Positions 34,418-44,732 of a stretch of DNA of 64,000 nucleotides are shown here, in pieces (position 1 is the first letter of the stretch; each line of letters opens with the position of its first letter). Under the pieces are notes generated by a model. It had not been told where the DNA came from. It did not search any database and was given only the letters and a program-made list of their open reading frames with translations. This DNA comes from Clostridium uliginosum. Its GTDB lineage: Bacteria; Bacillota; Clostridia; Clostridiales; Clostridiaceae. A program made the translations under genes and the position numbers. The stretch covers positions 1 to 64,000 of the forward strand of contig NZ_FOMG01000012.1 in assembly GCF_900112485.1 (NCBI RefSeq), given 5' to 3'.

Positions 34418-35542
34418 ATGGCTGCATTGAATGACTTATTAAAAAAATTTTATGATATTGCTGCGAATCCGGACAAGCAGCTTAAATCTTATCTTGAAGA
34501 TGGTAAAAAGGTAGTTGCATGTGCCCCTATATATACACCAGAGGAAATTATCCATTCTATGGGACTTATTCCTATGGGCGTATGGGGTGCAGATGTGGAA
34601 ATAAAAGAAGCAAAAAAATATTTTCCAGCTTTTATCTGCAGTATTATGCAGTCTGTTTTGGAATTGGGAATTACAGGTGTATATGAAGGCGTCTCTGCCA
34701 TTGTTATTCCTTCTCTTTGTGATTCACTAAAATGTCTTGGACAAAATTGGAAGTATGCTGTGAAAGATATTCCATTTATTCCGATGACTTATCCACAAAA
34801 TAGAGCCAATGAAGTCGGAAAAAAATTTACAAAGGCTGGATATGAAAGAGCTATTAAAGAACTTGAAGTAGCAACAGGAGCAGTTTTTTCTGAAGAAGCA
34901 TTACAAAAATCTATTGAAATATATAATGCACATAATGTGGCCATGAGAAAGGTCAGTGATTTATTAATCCATTATCCTCAAATAACAGCTTCACAAAGAA
35001 GTGATATCTTTAAAAGTGCATATTTTATTGAAAAAGAAGAACATACAAAGCTATTAGATGAACTGATGAATATATTACAGGAAACTAGTCAGGTGGAAAA
35101 TAAAAAAATCAAGGTTATAACATCAGGAATTTTGGATGATAATAAAAATCTGTTGAAGATTTTGGATGACAATAATATTCAGATTGTTGGTGATGATATT
35201 GCAAATGAGTCACGTCAGTATAGGATAGATGCTAAACCTGCTGTGTCATCATTAGATGCCTTGAGTGAAAAATTCTCTAAAATGGATAATTGTTCTGTAT
35301 TGTATGATGTGGATAAAAAAAGAGCTAATTATATTGTAGATTTAGTGAAACATACAGGTGCGCAAGGTGTGATTATTTTTATGACAAAGTTCTGTGATCC
35401 AGAAGAATTTGATTATGTCATTGTGAAAAAAGCTCTTGATTCAGCAAAAATTCCAAGTATCATGATTGAAGTTGATAGACAGATGGTTAACTATGAACAG
35501 GCTAAAACTATAATTCAGACTTTTAAAGAAATGATTGGTTAG
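34418..35542 (+). CDS. hadC: 2-hydroxyacyl-CoA dehydratase beta subunit
   Basis: 374 residues, HgdB/HadC fold: VVACAPIYTPEEIIHSMGLI near 28, then Cys residues in AFICSIMQS and PSLCDSLKCLG near 100 and VIIFMTKFCDPEEFDY near 315 that bind the second [4Fe-4S] cluster. Works only as a heterodimer with the preceding subunit, with which it overlaps in translation signals. A 241-base gap without features follows. Confidence 0.92.
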   Translation: MAALNDLLKKFYDIAANPDKQLKSYLEDGKKVVACAPIYTPEEIIHSMGLIPMGVWGADVEIKEAKKYFPAFICSIMQSVLELGITGVYEGVSAIVIPSLCDSLKCLGQNWKYAVKDIPFIPMTYPQNRANEVGKKFTKAGYERAIKELEVATGAVFSEEALQKSIEIYNAHNVAMRKVSDLLIHYPQITASQRSDIFKSAYFIEKEEHTKLLDELMNILQETSQVENKKIKVITSGILDDNKNLLKILDDNNIQIVGDDIANESRQYRIDAKPAVSSLDALSEKFSKMDNCSVLYDVDKKRANYIVDLVKHTGAQGVIIFMTKFCDPEEFDYVIVKKALDSAKIPSIMIEVDRQMVNYEQAKTIIQTFKEMIG

Positions 35543-35783
35543 TAGTATTTTAGATTGTACTCACGCAAGAGATGAGTAAAGTGATAAGTAAAAATGTTTA
35601 TAGCCCTGGGTAGAATACTATTTATCCTAATTATAGGGTTTCTAGATCATATCTTAACTTATTTAAACTTTATATTTTAAAGGATATTGAATCTTGTATG
35701 TTTATAAGATTACCTTTACCAATAAAAGCCTTGAAAAAGCTAATTTTGAGTTAGAAACCTTATAGAAAAGGAAGCGTTGATGC

Positions 35784-37382
35784 ATGAAATTGAAAAATGT
35801 AACAATAGGACAAACTTTATCAGATAAGCTAGAAACTATGGCAGATAAAAATGCAATTGAATATGAGGATGTATTTTATACATGGAGAGAACTTGATGAA
35901 ATCTCCAATAGGTTTGCAATAAAGTTTATGGATTATGGAATTGAATATAACAGTCATGTTGCTATTAGGAGTACTAATACTCCTAACTGGATAATTACTT
36001 ATTTGGCATTGGCTAAAATTGGAGCTATTTCTGTATTGATTAATCCTAAGTATAAAGAAGAAGAATTAATTCAAATTCTTCAGTATTCAGAAGTCCAGTA
36101 TGTATGTTATGGGGATTGTTATAAAAACAAAAACTGTAAAGATATTATCAGCAGTTTGAAGGAGAAAAGCATAGGAAGAGTAGAGAAATATATATATATA
36201 GGAAAAAATAAATTTAGTGAAGGGGACAAAAATCCGATTTTAGAGAAATTAACCTCTGTCGACATGGAGAGGCTGAAACAAGCAGAACATAAAGTTACAC
36301 CCCATCACACTGCAAGCATGATATTTACATCTGGTACGACATCTATTCCTAAAGGCGTAATGCTTACTCATTATCAGCTTATGAATATTGCTATGGAATC
36401 TGTAGAACAAATGAGATGGACAAAAGAAGATAAAATGTGCATATCATTACCTTTATTTCATTGCTTTGGATTAAGTGTTGGCTTTTTTGCTGGTCTGTAT
36501 AAAGGATTTTGTATTTATTTATTGCCAGAGTTTTGTACATCATATGTTTTAAAATGTATTGATCAATATAAAATTACCATCTTAAATGGAGTTCCTACAA
36601 TGTTTTTAGCTCTATTGAATAATCAAGAGAGGAAAAAATGTGATTTGTCATCTCTGAAATCGGGAATCATTGCTGGTTCTACAGTTTTTAAAGAGGATTA
36701 TTTAAAGATACAAAGAGAACTAAACTTTGAAAAATTACAGCAATCATATGGACAGACAGAAGCATCGCCATGTATTGCTTTTAATGATTATAATGAGTCC
36801 ACTGATATTAAATGTGTTTCGGTTGGAAAAGTGATTTCTAATGTAGAACTTAAAATCATTAGTACAGAAGATAAACATGAATTAAAACCTTATGAGACTG
36901 GGGAAATCATCATTAAAGGATACAACGTAATGCAGGGATATTATAAACGTTCCGAGGAAAATTGTAAAAAGATTAAACAAGATGGATGGCTTTATACGGA
37001 TGATATTGGGTATATCGACAATGACGGGAACCTTTATATCACAGGAAGAAAACAGGAAATTATAATACGCTCTGGAGAAAATATTTCACCAAAGGAAATT
37101 GAAGATGTCATTATGAGATATCCTGATATTTTTCAGACAAAGGTATTTGGAATACCAGCACCTGTTGTACAAGAAGAAATAGTTGCCTGCATTATCAGTA
37201 GTGATAAAAAATTTCAGACCAATAAGTTAAGAGAGCATTTGAAAAAATACTTGGCTGATTATAAAATCCCAAAATATATTTATGACTTCCGAAAATTTCC
37301 GTTAAATTCTAATGGGAAAATTAATATAAAACAATTAAAAGAAGAAATTCAATTAAGAATAAAAAAGGAGGAATATCTGTGA
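35784..37382 (+). CDS. AMP-forming acyl-CoA ligase
   Basis: 532 residues of the ANL superfamily: P-loop FTSGTTSIPKGVM near 180, YGQTEASP near 325, GWLYTDDIGYID near 410, hinge ITGRKQEII and catalytic Lys in NSNGKINIKQ near 515. It would activate a carboxylic acid with ATP and CoA. In this operon it probably primes the pathway by making the first acyl-CoA, after which the CoA-transferase (40579) recycles CoA. Its stop overlaps the next start (GTGA). Confidence 0.9.
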   Translation: MKLKNVTIGQTLSDKLETMADKNAIEYEDVFYTWRELDEISNRFAIKFMDYGIEYNSHVAIRSTNTPNWIITYLALAKIGAISVLINPKYKEEELIQILQYSEVQYVCYGDCYKNKNCKDIISSLKEKSIGRVEKYIYIGKNKFSEGDKNPILEKLTSVDMERLKQAEHKVTPHHTASMIFTSGTTSIPKGVMLTHYQLMNIAMESVEQMRWTKEDKMCISLPLFHCFGLSVGFFAGLYKGFCIYLLPEFCTSYVLKCIDQYKITILNGVPTMFLALLNNQERKKCDLSSLKSGIIAGSTVFKEDYLKIQRELNFEKLQQSYGQTEASPCIAFNDYNESTDIKCVSVGKVISNVELKIISTEDKHELKPYETGEIIIKGYNVMQGYYKRSEENCKKIKQDGWLYTDDIGYIDNDGNLYITGRKQEIIIRSGENISPKEIEDVIMRYPDIFQTKVFGIPAPVVQEEIVACIISSDKKFQTNKLREHLKKYLADYKIPKYIYDFRKFPLNSNGKINIKQLKEEIQLRIKKEEYL

Positions 37383-38518
37383 TTTTAACAGAACAGCATG
37401 AGTTAATCAGAAAATTAGCAAGGGATTTTGCTGAAAAAGAATTAACATCAGATATTTTAGATGAAATTGAAGCAACTGGAACCTTTCCAGAAGATATTTT
37501 GAACAAAATGGCAAAGGCTGGTTTCTTTGGAATAAAAGCTCCAAGAGAGTTAGGTGGTGTAGGAGCTGATAATCGTGCATATGTAATTGTAATGGAAGAG
37601 ATTGCAAGAGTTAGTGCAGTTGCTAGTATTTATGTTTCTTCGCCAAATTCCCTTTCAGGAGGACCACTGCTATTATCAGGAAATGATGCGCAAAAAGAAA
37701 AGTATTTAAGACCGGTTGCAACTGGAGAAAAGAAACTTGCATTTGCATTAACAGAACCAGGAGCTGGTTCTGATTCAAGTGGAATGACTACGACAGCAGT
37801 AGAAGATGGTGATTACTTCATATTAAATGGACGTAAAACCTTTATTACAATGGCACCTTTAGCAGACTTTGCTGTAGTTTATGCCAAGACTGATGTAACT
37901 AAAGGAGCAAAAGGTATTTCTGCTTTTATTATTGATATGAAACAGGAAGGCGTATCTTGTGGTAAAGCAGAAAATAAAATGGGAGTTATAGGATGCGCTA
38001 CTAGTGATATCATCATGCAAAATGTTAGAGTTCATAAAAGTAATCTTTTAGGAGAATTGAATAAGGGATTTATAAATGCTATGAAAACTCTTGATACAGG
38101 ACGTATTGGTGTAGCAGCTCAATCGATAGGGGTAGCACAGGCAGCTTTAGATGAATCTATTAAGTATGCTAAAGAAAGAAAGCAGTTTGGAAAAAGAATT
38201 GGAGATTTTGAAGCTATCGGTTTTATGATTGCAGATATGGCAACAAAGTTGAAAGCTGCTAAAGGGCTTGTTTATGATGCTGCTTATTTGAAGGATATAA
38301 ATAAAGATGCGTCTATGGCAGCGTCTATGGCTAAATATTATGCAGCAGAAACTTGTAATGAAATTTGTGGTAAGGCTGTCCAAATTCATGGTGGTTATGG
38401 ATTTATGAAAGAATATAAAGTAGAGCGTTTATATAGAGACTGTAGAGTATTTACTATTTATGAGGGAACTTCACAGATACAACAAATGGTAATTGCTCGT
38501 AATTTATTAAAAAAGTAA
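37379..38518 (+). CDS. acdB: acyl-CoA dehydrogenase of the reductive branch
   Basis: 379 residues, the usual acyl-CoA dehydrogenase length. FAD-binding LTEPGAGSDSSGM near 123, QIHGGYGFMKEY near 335, and the catalytic Glu in IYEGTSQIQ near 361. With EtfBA it reduces the 2-enoyl-CoA from the dehydratase, probably bifurcating electrons to ferredoxin. Starts at GTG 37379, overlapping the ligase stop by 4 bases behind AGGAGG, so it is translationally coupled. Confidence 0.92.
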   Translation: MILTEQHELIRKLARDFAEKELTSDILDEIEATGTFPEDILNKMAKAGFFGIKAPRELGGVGADNRAYVIVMEEIARVSAVASIYVSSPNSLSGGPLLLSGNDAQKEKYLRPVATGEKKLAFALTEPGAGSDSSGMTTTAVEDGDYFILNGRKTFITMAPLADFAVVYAKTDVTKGAKGISAFIIDMKQEGVSCGKAENKMGVIGCATSDIIMQNVRVHKSNLLGELNKGFINAMKTLDTGRIGVAAQSIGVAQAALDESIKYAKERKQFGKRIGDFEAIGFMIADMATKLKAAKGLVYDAAYLKDINKDASMAASMAKYYAAETCNEICGKAVQIHGGYGFMKEYKVERLYRDCRVFTIYEGTSQIQQMVIARNLLKK

Positions 38519-38536
38519 GAAGGAGAGTAATAAATT

Positions 38537-39322
38537 ATGAAAATTTTAGTATGTGTAAAACAGGTACCTGACACAAATGAAGTGAAAATTGATCCTGTAA
38601 AAGGTACGTTAATAAGAGATGGAGTTCCTAGTATTTTAAATCCTGATGATGCTAATGCATTGGAAGCTGCACTGGCTATAAAAGATAGTAATCCTGAGAC
38701 AACAGTAACGGTATTAACTATGGGACCACCACAGGCAAATGTTATGTTGCGGGAATGCCTGGCTATGGGAGCTGATCAAGCATATTTGTTAAGCGATCGT
38801 GCGTTTGGTGGAGCTGATACCTGTGCAACATCTACAACTATTGCAGCTGGTATTAAAAATATTGGTGATGTAGATATTATTTTCGCAGGAAGACAGGCTA
38901 TTGATGGTGATACTGCTCAAGTTGGACCACAGGTAGCACAAAGGCTAGGATTACCAGTGGTGACTTATGTGCAGGATATAAAACTTGAAGGGGATAAGGT
39001 AATTGTGCAAAGGCAGATGGAAGATGGATATGAAGTGCTTGAAGTACAAACTCCTTGTTTGTTAACTGCTGTAAAAGAATTAAATGAGCCAAGATATATG
39101 AGCATGTATGGCATCGTTGACGCGTATAAAAAAGAAATTCCTATGTGGAATCATGAAGATGTATCATTAAATCCGAAAGAGTGTGGTTTAAATGCATCAC
39201 CAACACAAGTATTCCGTTCATTTACACCAGCACCAAAAGGGAAAGGTGAAATGTTAAAAGGTCCTGTAAATGAAATGGTATCCAGTCTTATTTCCAGACT
39301 GGAAGAAAAACATGTGTTATAG
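38537..39322 (+). CDS. etfB: electron transfer flavoprotein beta subunit
   Basis: 261 residues: KILVCVKQVPDTNEVKID at the start and FAGRQAIDGDTAQVGPQVA near 117, the FAD-binding signature of EtfB. Partner of the next gene and of the acyl-CoA dehydrogenase; the trio matches the bifurcating Acd-Etf complexes of clostridia. 18 bases after the dehydrogenase. Confidence 0.95.
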   Translation: MKILVCVKQVPDTNEVKIDPVKGTLIRDGVPSILNPDDANALEAALAIKDSNPETTVTVLTMGPPQANVMLRECLAMGADQAYLLSDRAFGGADTCATSTTIAAGIKNIGDVDIIFAGRQAIDGDTAQVGPQVAQRLGLPVVTYVQDIKLEGDKVIVQRQMEDGYEVLEVQTPCLLTAVKELNEPRYMSMYGIVDAYKKEIPMWNHEDVSLNPKECGLNASPTQVFRSFTPAPKGKGEMLKGPVNEMVSSLISRLEEKHVL

Positions 39323-39337
39323 AAAGGACGGATTAAA

Positions 39338-40519
39338 ATGGCTATAAAAGTTTTAAAAGAGAAATGCAAAGGATGTACTAAATGTGTAAAAAATTGTCCT
39401 TTTAGTGCAATCACTATGGAAAATAAAATTGCTGTTATTGGGGCCTCTTGTACTGGATGTGGTGTTTGTGTAAAAGAGTGCCCGTTTGAAGCAATCGAAA
39501 AAGTGGAAGAAGAAAAAGAAGCAGTTGACTTAAGTGCCTATAAAGGTGTCTGGGTATTTGCGGAACAACGTCAGGGAGAAATTATGCAAGTAGCGATTGA
39601 ATTACTTGGCGAAGGTAAGAAATTGGCAAAAGAAGTTGGAACAGAACTGTGTGCAGTTTTATGTGGAAACAATATTAGTGGACTAGCAGATAAATTATTT
39701 GCTTATGGTGCTGATAAAGTTTATGTAGCCGATAATCCAGAATTAGAAAACTATCGTACTGATGCCTATACAAAAGTAATTTTTGAAGCGATTTCTATAT
39801 ATAAACCAGAAATTGTATTATTGGGAGCTACCCATATAGGACGTGATTTAGGTCCATGTCTTGCTGTAAAATGTAATACTGGATTAACAGCTGACTGTAC
39901 TAAACTCGAAATCGATCCAGAAGATAAAAAAATTAAACAAACTAGACCAGCTTTTGGTGGAAATCTTATGGCTACTATCATTTGTCCAAACAATCGTCCA
40001 CAGATGTCTACGGTAAGACCTGGTGTTATGGATAAGGCTATTTATACAGAAGGTCGTAAAGGGGAACTTATAAAACTGGATGTAGAATTTAAAAAAGGTG
40101 ATATAAGAACAAAGGTTCTTGAGATTGTAAAAAAAGCAGGAGAAATGGTTTCATTAACTGATGCAGAAATTATTGTTTCAGGTGGTATGGGTATTGGAAA
40201 ACAAGAAGGTTTTGAATTGTTAAAGCAGTTGGCAGATACATTAGGTGGAACTATTGCTTCCACAAGAGCATGTGTGGATGCAGGATGGATTGATCATTCA
40301 TATCAAGTAGGTCAAACAGGTACAACTGTAAAACCTAAAATTTATTTTGCATGTGGTATTTCCGGTGCTATTCAACATTTGTCAGGTATGCAGAATTCTG
40401 ATTATATTGTAGCCATCAATAAAAATGAAAATGCTCCTATTTTTGAGGTAGCCGATTATGGTATTGTTGGTGATTTATATGAGGTGATTCCTGTAATTTT
40501 GGAAGAACTGAAAAAATAA
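39338..40519 (+). CDS. etfA: electron transfer flavoprotein alpha subunit with ferredoxin domain
   Basis: 393 residues. The first 60 form a 2[4Fe-4S] ferredoxin domain ([13 protein letters not shown] and [13 protein letters not shown]); the rest is EtfA, with the FAD-binding [18 protein letters not shown] near 307 and [14 protein letters not shown] near 335. Ferredoxin-fused EtfA is seen in clostridial propionyl/caffeyl/isocaproyl systems and fits direct coupling to ferredoxin or bifurcation. Confidence 0.95.
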   Translation: MAIKVLKEKCKGCTKCVKNCPFSAITMENKIAVIGASCTGCGVCVKECPFEAIEKVEEEKEAVDLSAYKGVWVFAEQRQGEIMQVAIELLGEGKKLAKEVGTELCAVLCGNNISGLADKLFAYGADKVYVADNPELENYRTDAYTKVIFEAISIYKPEIVLLGATHIGRDLGPCLAVKCNTGLTADCTKLEIDPEDKKIKQTRPAFGGNLMATIICPNNRPQMSTVRPGVMDKAIYTEGRKGELIKLDVEFKKGDIRTKVLEIVKKAGEMVSLTDAEIIVSGGMGIGKQEGFELLKQLADTLGGTIASTRACVDAGWIDHSYQVGQTGTTVKPKIYFACGISGAIQHLSGMQNSDYIVAINKNENAPIFEVADYGIVGDLYEVIPVILEELKK

Positions 40520-40578
40520 TTAACGATAATTAAAATATATTAAATAATATTAAATAATAAATTAGGGGGAATTGAATT

Positions 40579-41808
40579 ATGAGTAATAAACCATTGTCAG
40601 GAGTAAAGGTTGTTGAATTGGCAACATTTATAGCAGCTGCAACAGCAGGACGTTTTCTTGCAGATTTAGGCGCAGACGTTATAAAGATAGAAAGTGCGAA
40701 GGGTGATCCTCTTCGTTATACAGCACCAAGTGAAGGAAGACCTCTAGATATGTATGAAAATACTACATGGGATCTAGAAAATGGTAATAAACGTTGTATT
40801 TCTTTGAATATGAAAACTTCAGAAGGAAAAGATGCGTTCTTTAAATTATTGGATACAACAGATATTTTAATTACAAATTGGAGACCTCAAGCTTTAAAGC
40901 GTGCCGAATTGGATTATGAAAATTTAAAAAAGAGATATCCAAGCTTAGTTTATGCAATGTGTACAGGCTATGGAGAATATGGTCCTGATAAGGATTTACC
41001 AGGATTTGATTTTACTGCATTTTTTGCAAGAGGAGGATATCTTGAAACATTGCGTCAAAAGGGATCTGTTCCTATGAATGTTGTACCTGGATTAGGAGAT
41101 CACAATGTAGGTATGAATCTTGTTGCTGGTATTTTAGCTGCATTGTATCAAGCAAAAAATACAGGAAAAGGTGAGAAAGTCACTACAAGTTTATTCCAAA
41201 GTGCTGTTTTTAATATGGGAATGATGGTTCAAGCAGCTCAATATAAAGACACAGGAATTCCATATCCTGTAAATATTCGTGAAGCAGATAATCCTTTTAA
41301 TTCTGCATGGGAAACAAAAGAAGGAAGATATATACAAACATGTATGCCAGATTACAATACGTACTATAAGAAGTTCATGAGTGCTATCGGCAGAACTGAT
41401 TTAGTAGATTGTGAGAAATATTTCCCAATTCAAAATTTGCAAAAAGCTGGAATAGGATACGAGGTTTATGACATTGTTATGGAGAGTATGAAAACTATGA
41501 CAATAGCTGAGTGTAGTGAAAAATTAAAAGCAGCGGATGTTCCTTTTAGTGTTGCACAATCATGGGAAGAAATTCTGGAAGATAAACAGGCATGGGCCAA
41601 TGAATGTTTCTATAGCATGAAATATGAAAATGGTAATGTAAGAACATTGGTTAGACCACCTGTTAATTTTAGTGAAATGGGAGAACCGGATTATGCACAT
41701 GGTCCAATGATTGGTGAGCAGGGTAAAGATATTTTAAAGGAAATTGGGTATACAGATGAGGAAATCAGCAACCTAATTAATAATAAAACACTTTATATTA
41801 TGAAATAA
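40579..41808 (+). CDS. hadA: family III CoA-transferase (HadA/FldA type)
   Basis: 409 residues: LSGVKVVELATFIAAATAGR at the start, LADLGADVIKIES, and the catalytic Asp in GLGDHNVGM near 174. It moves CoA from the end-product acyl-CoA to the incoming (R)-2-hydroxy acid, feeding the dehydratase. AGGGGG lies upstream. Here it comes after etfA; in the C. difficile leucine cluster, as I recall it, hadA precedes hadI. Confidence 0.92.
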   Translation: MSNKPLSGVKVVELATFIAAATAGRFLADLGADVIKIESAKGDPLRYTAPSEGRPLDMYENTTWDLENGNKRCISLNMKTSEGKDAFFKLLDTTDILITNWRPQALKRAELDYENLKKRYPSLVYAMCTGYGEYGPDKDLPGFDFTAFFARGGYLETLRQKGSVPMNVVPGLGDHNVGMNLVAGILAALYQAKNTGKGEKVTTSLFQSAVFNMGMMVQAAQYKDTGIPYPVNIREADNPFNSAWETKEGRYIQTCMPDYNTYYKKFMSAIGRTDLVDCEKYFPIQNLQKAGIGYEVYDIVMESMKTMTIAECSEKLKAADVPFSVAQSWEEILEDKQAWANECFYSMKYENGNVRTLVRPPVNFSEMGEPDYAHGPMIGEQGKDILKEIGYTDEEISNLINNKTLYIMK

Positions 41809-41974
41809 TAAGAGGATTCAATCGTCCTTGTAATGTTATATCAATATTCAGTTAGTTTACCACAACTTTATACAATGATATTGCATAAAAATAAAGTTAT
41901 TATGTGACATTAATTCTGTTAGGGTGTTATGAAAAAATATCTTAACTTTCATAAAATTTCTCGTTCTTTGAAAA

Positions 41975-42154
41975 TTATATAAGTTTGGTAGACTTATTTT
42001 TATGAGTCCAGGTTTGAATAGTAACATGAGAAGCTCTTATATTTGATGTTGTTAAAAGAAACTATTGATATTTTTGATTAGCACGTTTATCTAAAGCAAA
42101 CTTATATAATTTGGCATAATATCAACAATTATATTTTACTTTTGTTTTGTTCAT
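41975..42154 (-). pseudogene. zinc-ribbon transposase remnant
   Basis: On the minus strand AAAGGAG precedes ATG 42154, opening MNKTKVKYNC, then a stop, YYAKLYKFALDKRANQKYQ, a stop, and later IRASHVTIQTWTHK. This is the pattern of clostridial DDE transposases with an N-terminal zinc ribbon and an SHVTI-x-x-W-T-K motif. Only scattered parts remain. The rest of 41809-42272 holds no gene. Confidence 0.4.
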
Positions 42155-42272
42155 TGTTCTTCTCCTTTCAAGGGGATATTAGGTTCTTGTCAAATTTATT
42201 GTATTTCCCAAGATTGAGAAGATCAATGTTCATATAATTTAATAGAACGAAAAAAATAGTGAGGAGAAAGTT

Positions 42273-43328
42273 ATGGAAAATAATAAGATGACTTCTAAAG
42301 TATTTATGAACAAATTATTAGTTGGATTAAGCATTGGTATTGTTGTTGCATTAATACCTAATGCATTATTTGGCGAATTATTAAAAGCAATAATTCCACA
42401 CTTTGCACCAGCACAAACTTTATTAAATGTAACAACACTTGGAATGATATTATCTCCAATGGTTATAGGTGTATGTATTGCAATGCAATTTGGATTAACT
42501 CCAATTCAAACAACTGCTGTAGGAATGGCTGCTGTAGTTGGTTCTGGTGTTGCAAAAGTTGGCGAAAAAGGCACATTTACAGTTGCTGGTACAGGAGATG
42601 TTATAAATGTTGCAATTACGGCTGCTATTGCGGTAGGTCTTATACTACTTTTAGGAAACATGCTTAAAGCTTATACAATATTATTAGTTCCACCTATAGT
42701 TCTTATAGGTGCAGGAACTATGGGTATAATTACATTACCATATGTTAAACAATTAACATTAATGCTAGGTAATATAATAAATAATTTCACTACATTTCAA
42801 CCAATGTTAATGGGAATATTAATTTCAATTTGTTTTGCATTCTTAATAGTATCACCATTTTCAGCTGTTGCGGTTGCTACTGCAATTGCATTAAGTGGAA
42901 TAGGATCAGGCGCTGCTAACTTAGGTATTGTAGCTGCAGGATTTGGACTAGCTATATGCGGATGGAAAGTAAATTCATTTGGTACATCAGTTGCACATTT
43001 CTTAGGTTCACCTAAGATGCAAATGGTTAATTTAATTAAGAAACCAATAATGATGATTCCTATACTATGTAATGCGGCAATACTGGGAGCATTAGCTGGA
43101 ATATTTAATATTCAAGGAACTCCGATGTCAGCTGGTTTTGGTATATCAGGATTGATAGGACCTATAAATGCTATTAATTTAATGGGAGGATATACTCCTA
43201 AGAACATAATAATAATATCGTTAATATTTGTAGTTATTCCAGTAGCATTAGCAATATTATTTAACTATGTATTTACTAAAGTTGTTAAAATAGTAACAGG
43301 AGAAGATTATAAATTAACTTTTGAATAA
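42273..43328 (+). CDS. PTS IIC-like permease (PfoR/PTS_EIIC_2 type)
   Basis: 351 residues, almost all hydrophobic with about ten membrane segments. MTSKVFMNKLLVGLSIGIVV at the start and glycine-rich repeats (GIGSGAANLGIVAAGFGLAI, SFGTSVAHFLGSPKMQM, GLIGPINAINLMGG) match the PfoR-like EIIC_2 family. No IIA or IIB partner is encoded here, so phosphotransfer is unlikely. Its place between hadA and the 2-hydroxyacid dehydrogenase suggests transport of a pathway acid; that is inference. Confidence 0.75.
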   Translation: MENNKMTSKVFMNKLLVGLSIGIVVALIPNALFGELLKAIIPHFAPAQTLLNVTTLGMILSPMVIGVCIAMQFGLTPIQTTAVGMAAVVGSGVAKVGEKGTFTVAGTGDVINVAITAAIAVGLILLLGNMLKAYTILLVPPIVLIGAGTMGIITLPYVKQLTLMLGNIINNFTTFQPMLMGILISICFAFLIVSPFSAVAVATAIALSGIGSGAANLGIVAAGFGLAICGWKVNSFGTSVAHFLGSPKMQMVNLIKKPIMMIPILCNAAILGALAGIFNIQGTPMSAGFGISGLIGPINAINLMGGYTPKNIIIISLIFVVIPVALAILFNYVFTKVVKIVTGEDYKLTFE

Positions 43329-43400
43329 AATATAAGTAGAGTTTTAAGGCTATTACTATATTACTTCATAAATTAATATAAGAGAAGGGAAAGGTTAGTT

Positions 43401-44387
43401 ATGAAAATAGTAGCTTATTGTGTTAGATTAGATGAAATGAGTAGTTTTGAAAAATTTTCTAAGAAGTATGATCATGATGTTAAAATAGTAAAGGAATCTT
43501 TTAGTCCTGCAACAGCTAATTTAGCTGAAGGATATGATGCAGTATGTATATTGGGAAATTGCACAGCTAATAGAGAAGCTATTGAAATGATTTCGAAGTT
43601 AGGGGTAAAATATTTAGCAACACGTTCTGCAGGATTCAATAATATAGATTTAGAAGCAGCTAAAGAAGTAGGAATAGAGGTATCAAATGTTCCTGCATAT
43701 TCACCAAATGCAGTAGGAGAATTTGCAGTAGCAGTTACTTTATGCTTAGCTAGAAACTTTAAGCAAGCCTTTAAGAGAGTTGAATTACAAGATTTCTCTT
43801 TAGGTGGATTAATAGGCTTTGAATTAAGAAATAAAACCATAGGATTTATTGGAACAGGAAGAGTAGGACAAACAGCTATAAAAGCTTTCAGTGGATTTGG
43901 ATGTAAGATGATAGGATATGATTTATATCCAAATGATAATGTAGCAAAGTATTTAGAATATAAGACTTTAGCTGAGGTTTTGGCAGAAGCGGATATAATT
44001 TCATTACATTGCCCATTAACAGAGGACAATTTACACTTAATTAATGAAGAAACTATAGCAAAGATGAAGGATGGAGCAATTTTAATTAATACATCAAGAG
44101 GACAACTTGTAGATTCTAGAGCATTAATTGAAGGATTAAAAAGTGGTAAGATAGGTGGAGCTGCTATTGATGTATATGAGAATGAGTATGGTATATTCCA
44201 CTATAATCATGAAAATGATATAATTAAAGATGAAAATTTACTAACATTAAAATCATTGCCAAATGTTATAGTAACATCTCATTATGCTTTCTATACAGAT
44301 GAAGCAGTTACAAATATGGTAGAGTATTCTCTCCAAAACCTTTATGAATTCGAAAAGACTAATACATGTAAAAATAAATTAGTATAA
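43401..44387 (+). CDS. ldhA: D-2-hydroxyacid dehydrogenase, (R)-2-hydroxyisocaproate/lactate type
   Basis: 328 residues: GFIGTGRVGQTAIK near 148 binds NAD; catalytic Arg in NTSRGQLVDSRAL near 234, Glu in YENEYGIF near 263 and His in SHYAFYTDEA near 295. Family members reduce 2-keto acids from amino-acid transamination to (R)-2-hydroxy acids, the first reductive step of the pathway encoded upstream. Amino acids such as leucine, phenylalanine or their relatives are the candidate sources. Last gene of the region, 72 bases after the permease. Confidence 0.9.
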   Translation: MKIVAYCVRLDEMSSFEKFSKKYDHDVKIVKESFSPATANLAEGYDAVCILGNCTANREAIEMISKLGVKYLATRSAGFNNIDLEAAKEVGIEVSNVPAYSPNAVGEFAVAVTLCLARNFKQAFKRVELQDFSLGGLIGFELRNKTIGFIGTGRVGQTAIKAFSGFGCKMIGYDLYPNDNVAKYLEYKTLAEVLAEADIISLHCPLTEDNLHLINEETIAKMKDGAILINTSRGQLVDSRALIEGLKSGKIGGAAIDVYENEYGIFHYNHENDIIKDENLLTLKSLPNVIVTSHYAFYTDEAVTNMVEYSLQNLYEFEKTNTCKNKLV

Positions 44388-44588
44388 AATAAAAAATAAT
44401 CAAAAAAGTGTCAAAATAACCTATGTAAATAATATGTTTTTAGTTTAAATACCAAAGGAGAAATAGAATACTATAATATAAGAAGTTATCTATAATAATT
44501 ATTTAGCTTTTGAATATGGGGACAATAAAATATAAACTTTTCTTTTAAATTTAAACTAATATTACAATATAAAATAAATATTAAATAT

Positions 44589-44635
44589 AAGCGATTAATA
44601 ACTTGTCTTAATCATAGTTATTAATCGCTTATATT
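44589..44635. terminator. long inverted repeat, bidirectional terminator
   Basis: TAAGCGATTAATAACT pairs perfectly with AGTTATTAATCGCTTA around a loop of about 12 bases, between the convergent ldhA and nrdJ genes. Confidence 0.65.
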
Positions 44636-44675
44636 ATTGTAAAAAATCTGTGATGAAAATTATTTGAAGATTAGG

Positions 44676-44714
44676 CGCTGTTTTAATATCAAAACGGTTT
44701 TAAAACAGCACCAA
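44676..44714. repeat. GCTGTTTTAA hairpin
   Basis: GGCGCTGTTTTAA pairs with TTTTAAAACAGCACC around about 11 bases, close to the nrdJ stop. It could be its terminator. The GCTGTTTTA arm recalls the ends of the 1068-1291 element and might be a relic of one. Confidence 0.4.
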
Positions 44715-44732
44715 AGATTAAAATTGCATATA

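Noticed and set aside
35543..35783. Riboswitch or separate promoter between hadC and the CoA ligase
   Set aside because: The 241-base gap shows no convincing stem set, -35/-10 pair or known aptamer motif.
43472..44029. 185-codon open frame on the minus strand inside the D-2-hydroxyacid dehydrogenase gene
   Set aside because: It is fully antisense to a gene with clear catalytic motifs, has no ribosome-binding site and no domain pattern; length reflects codon bias of the sense gene.
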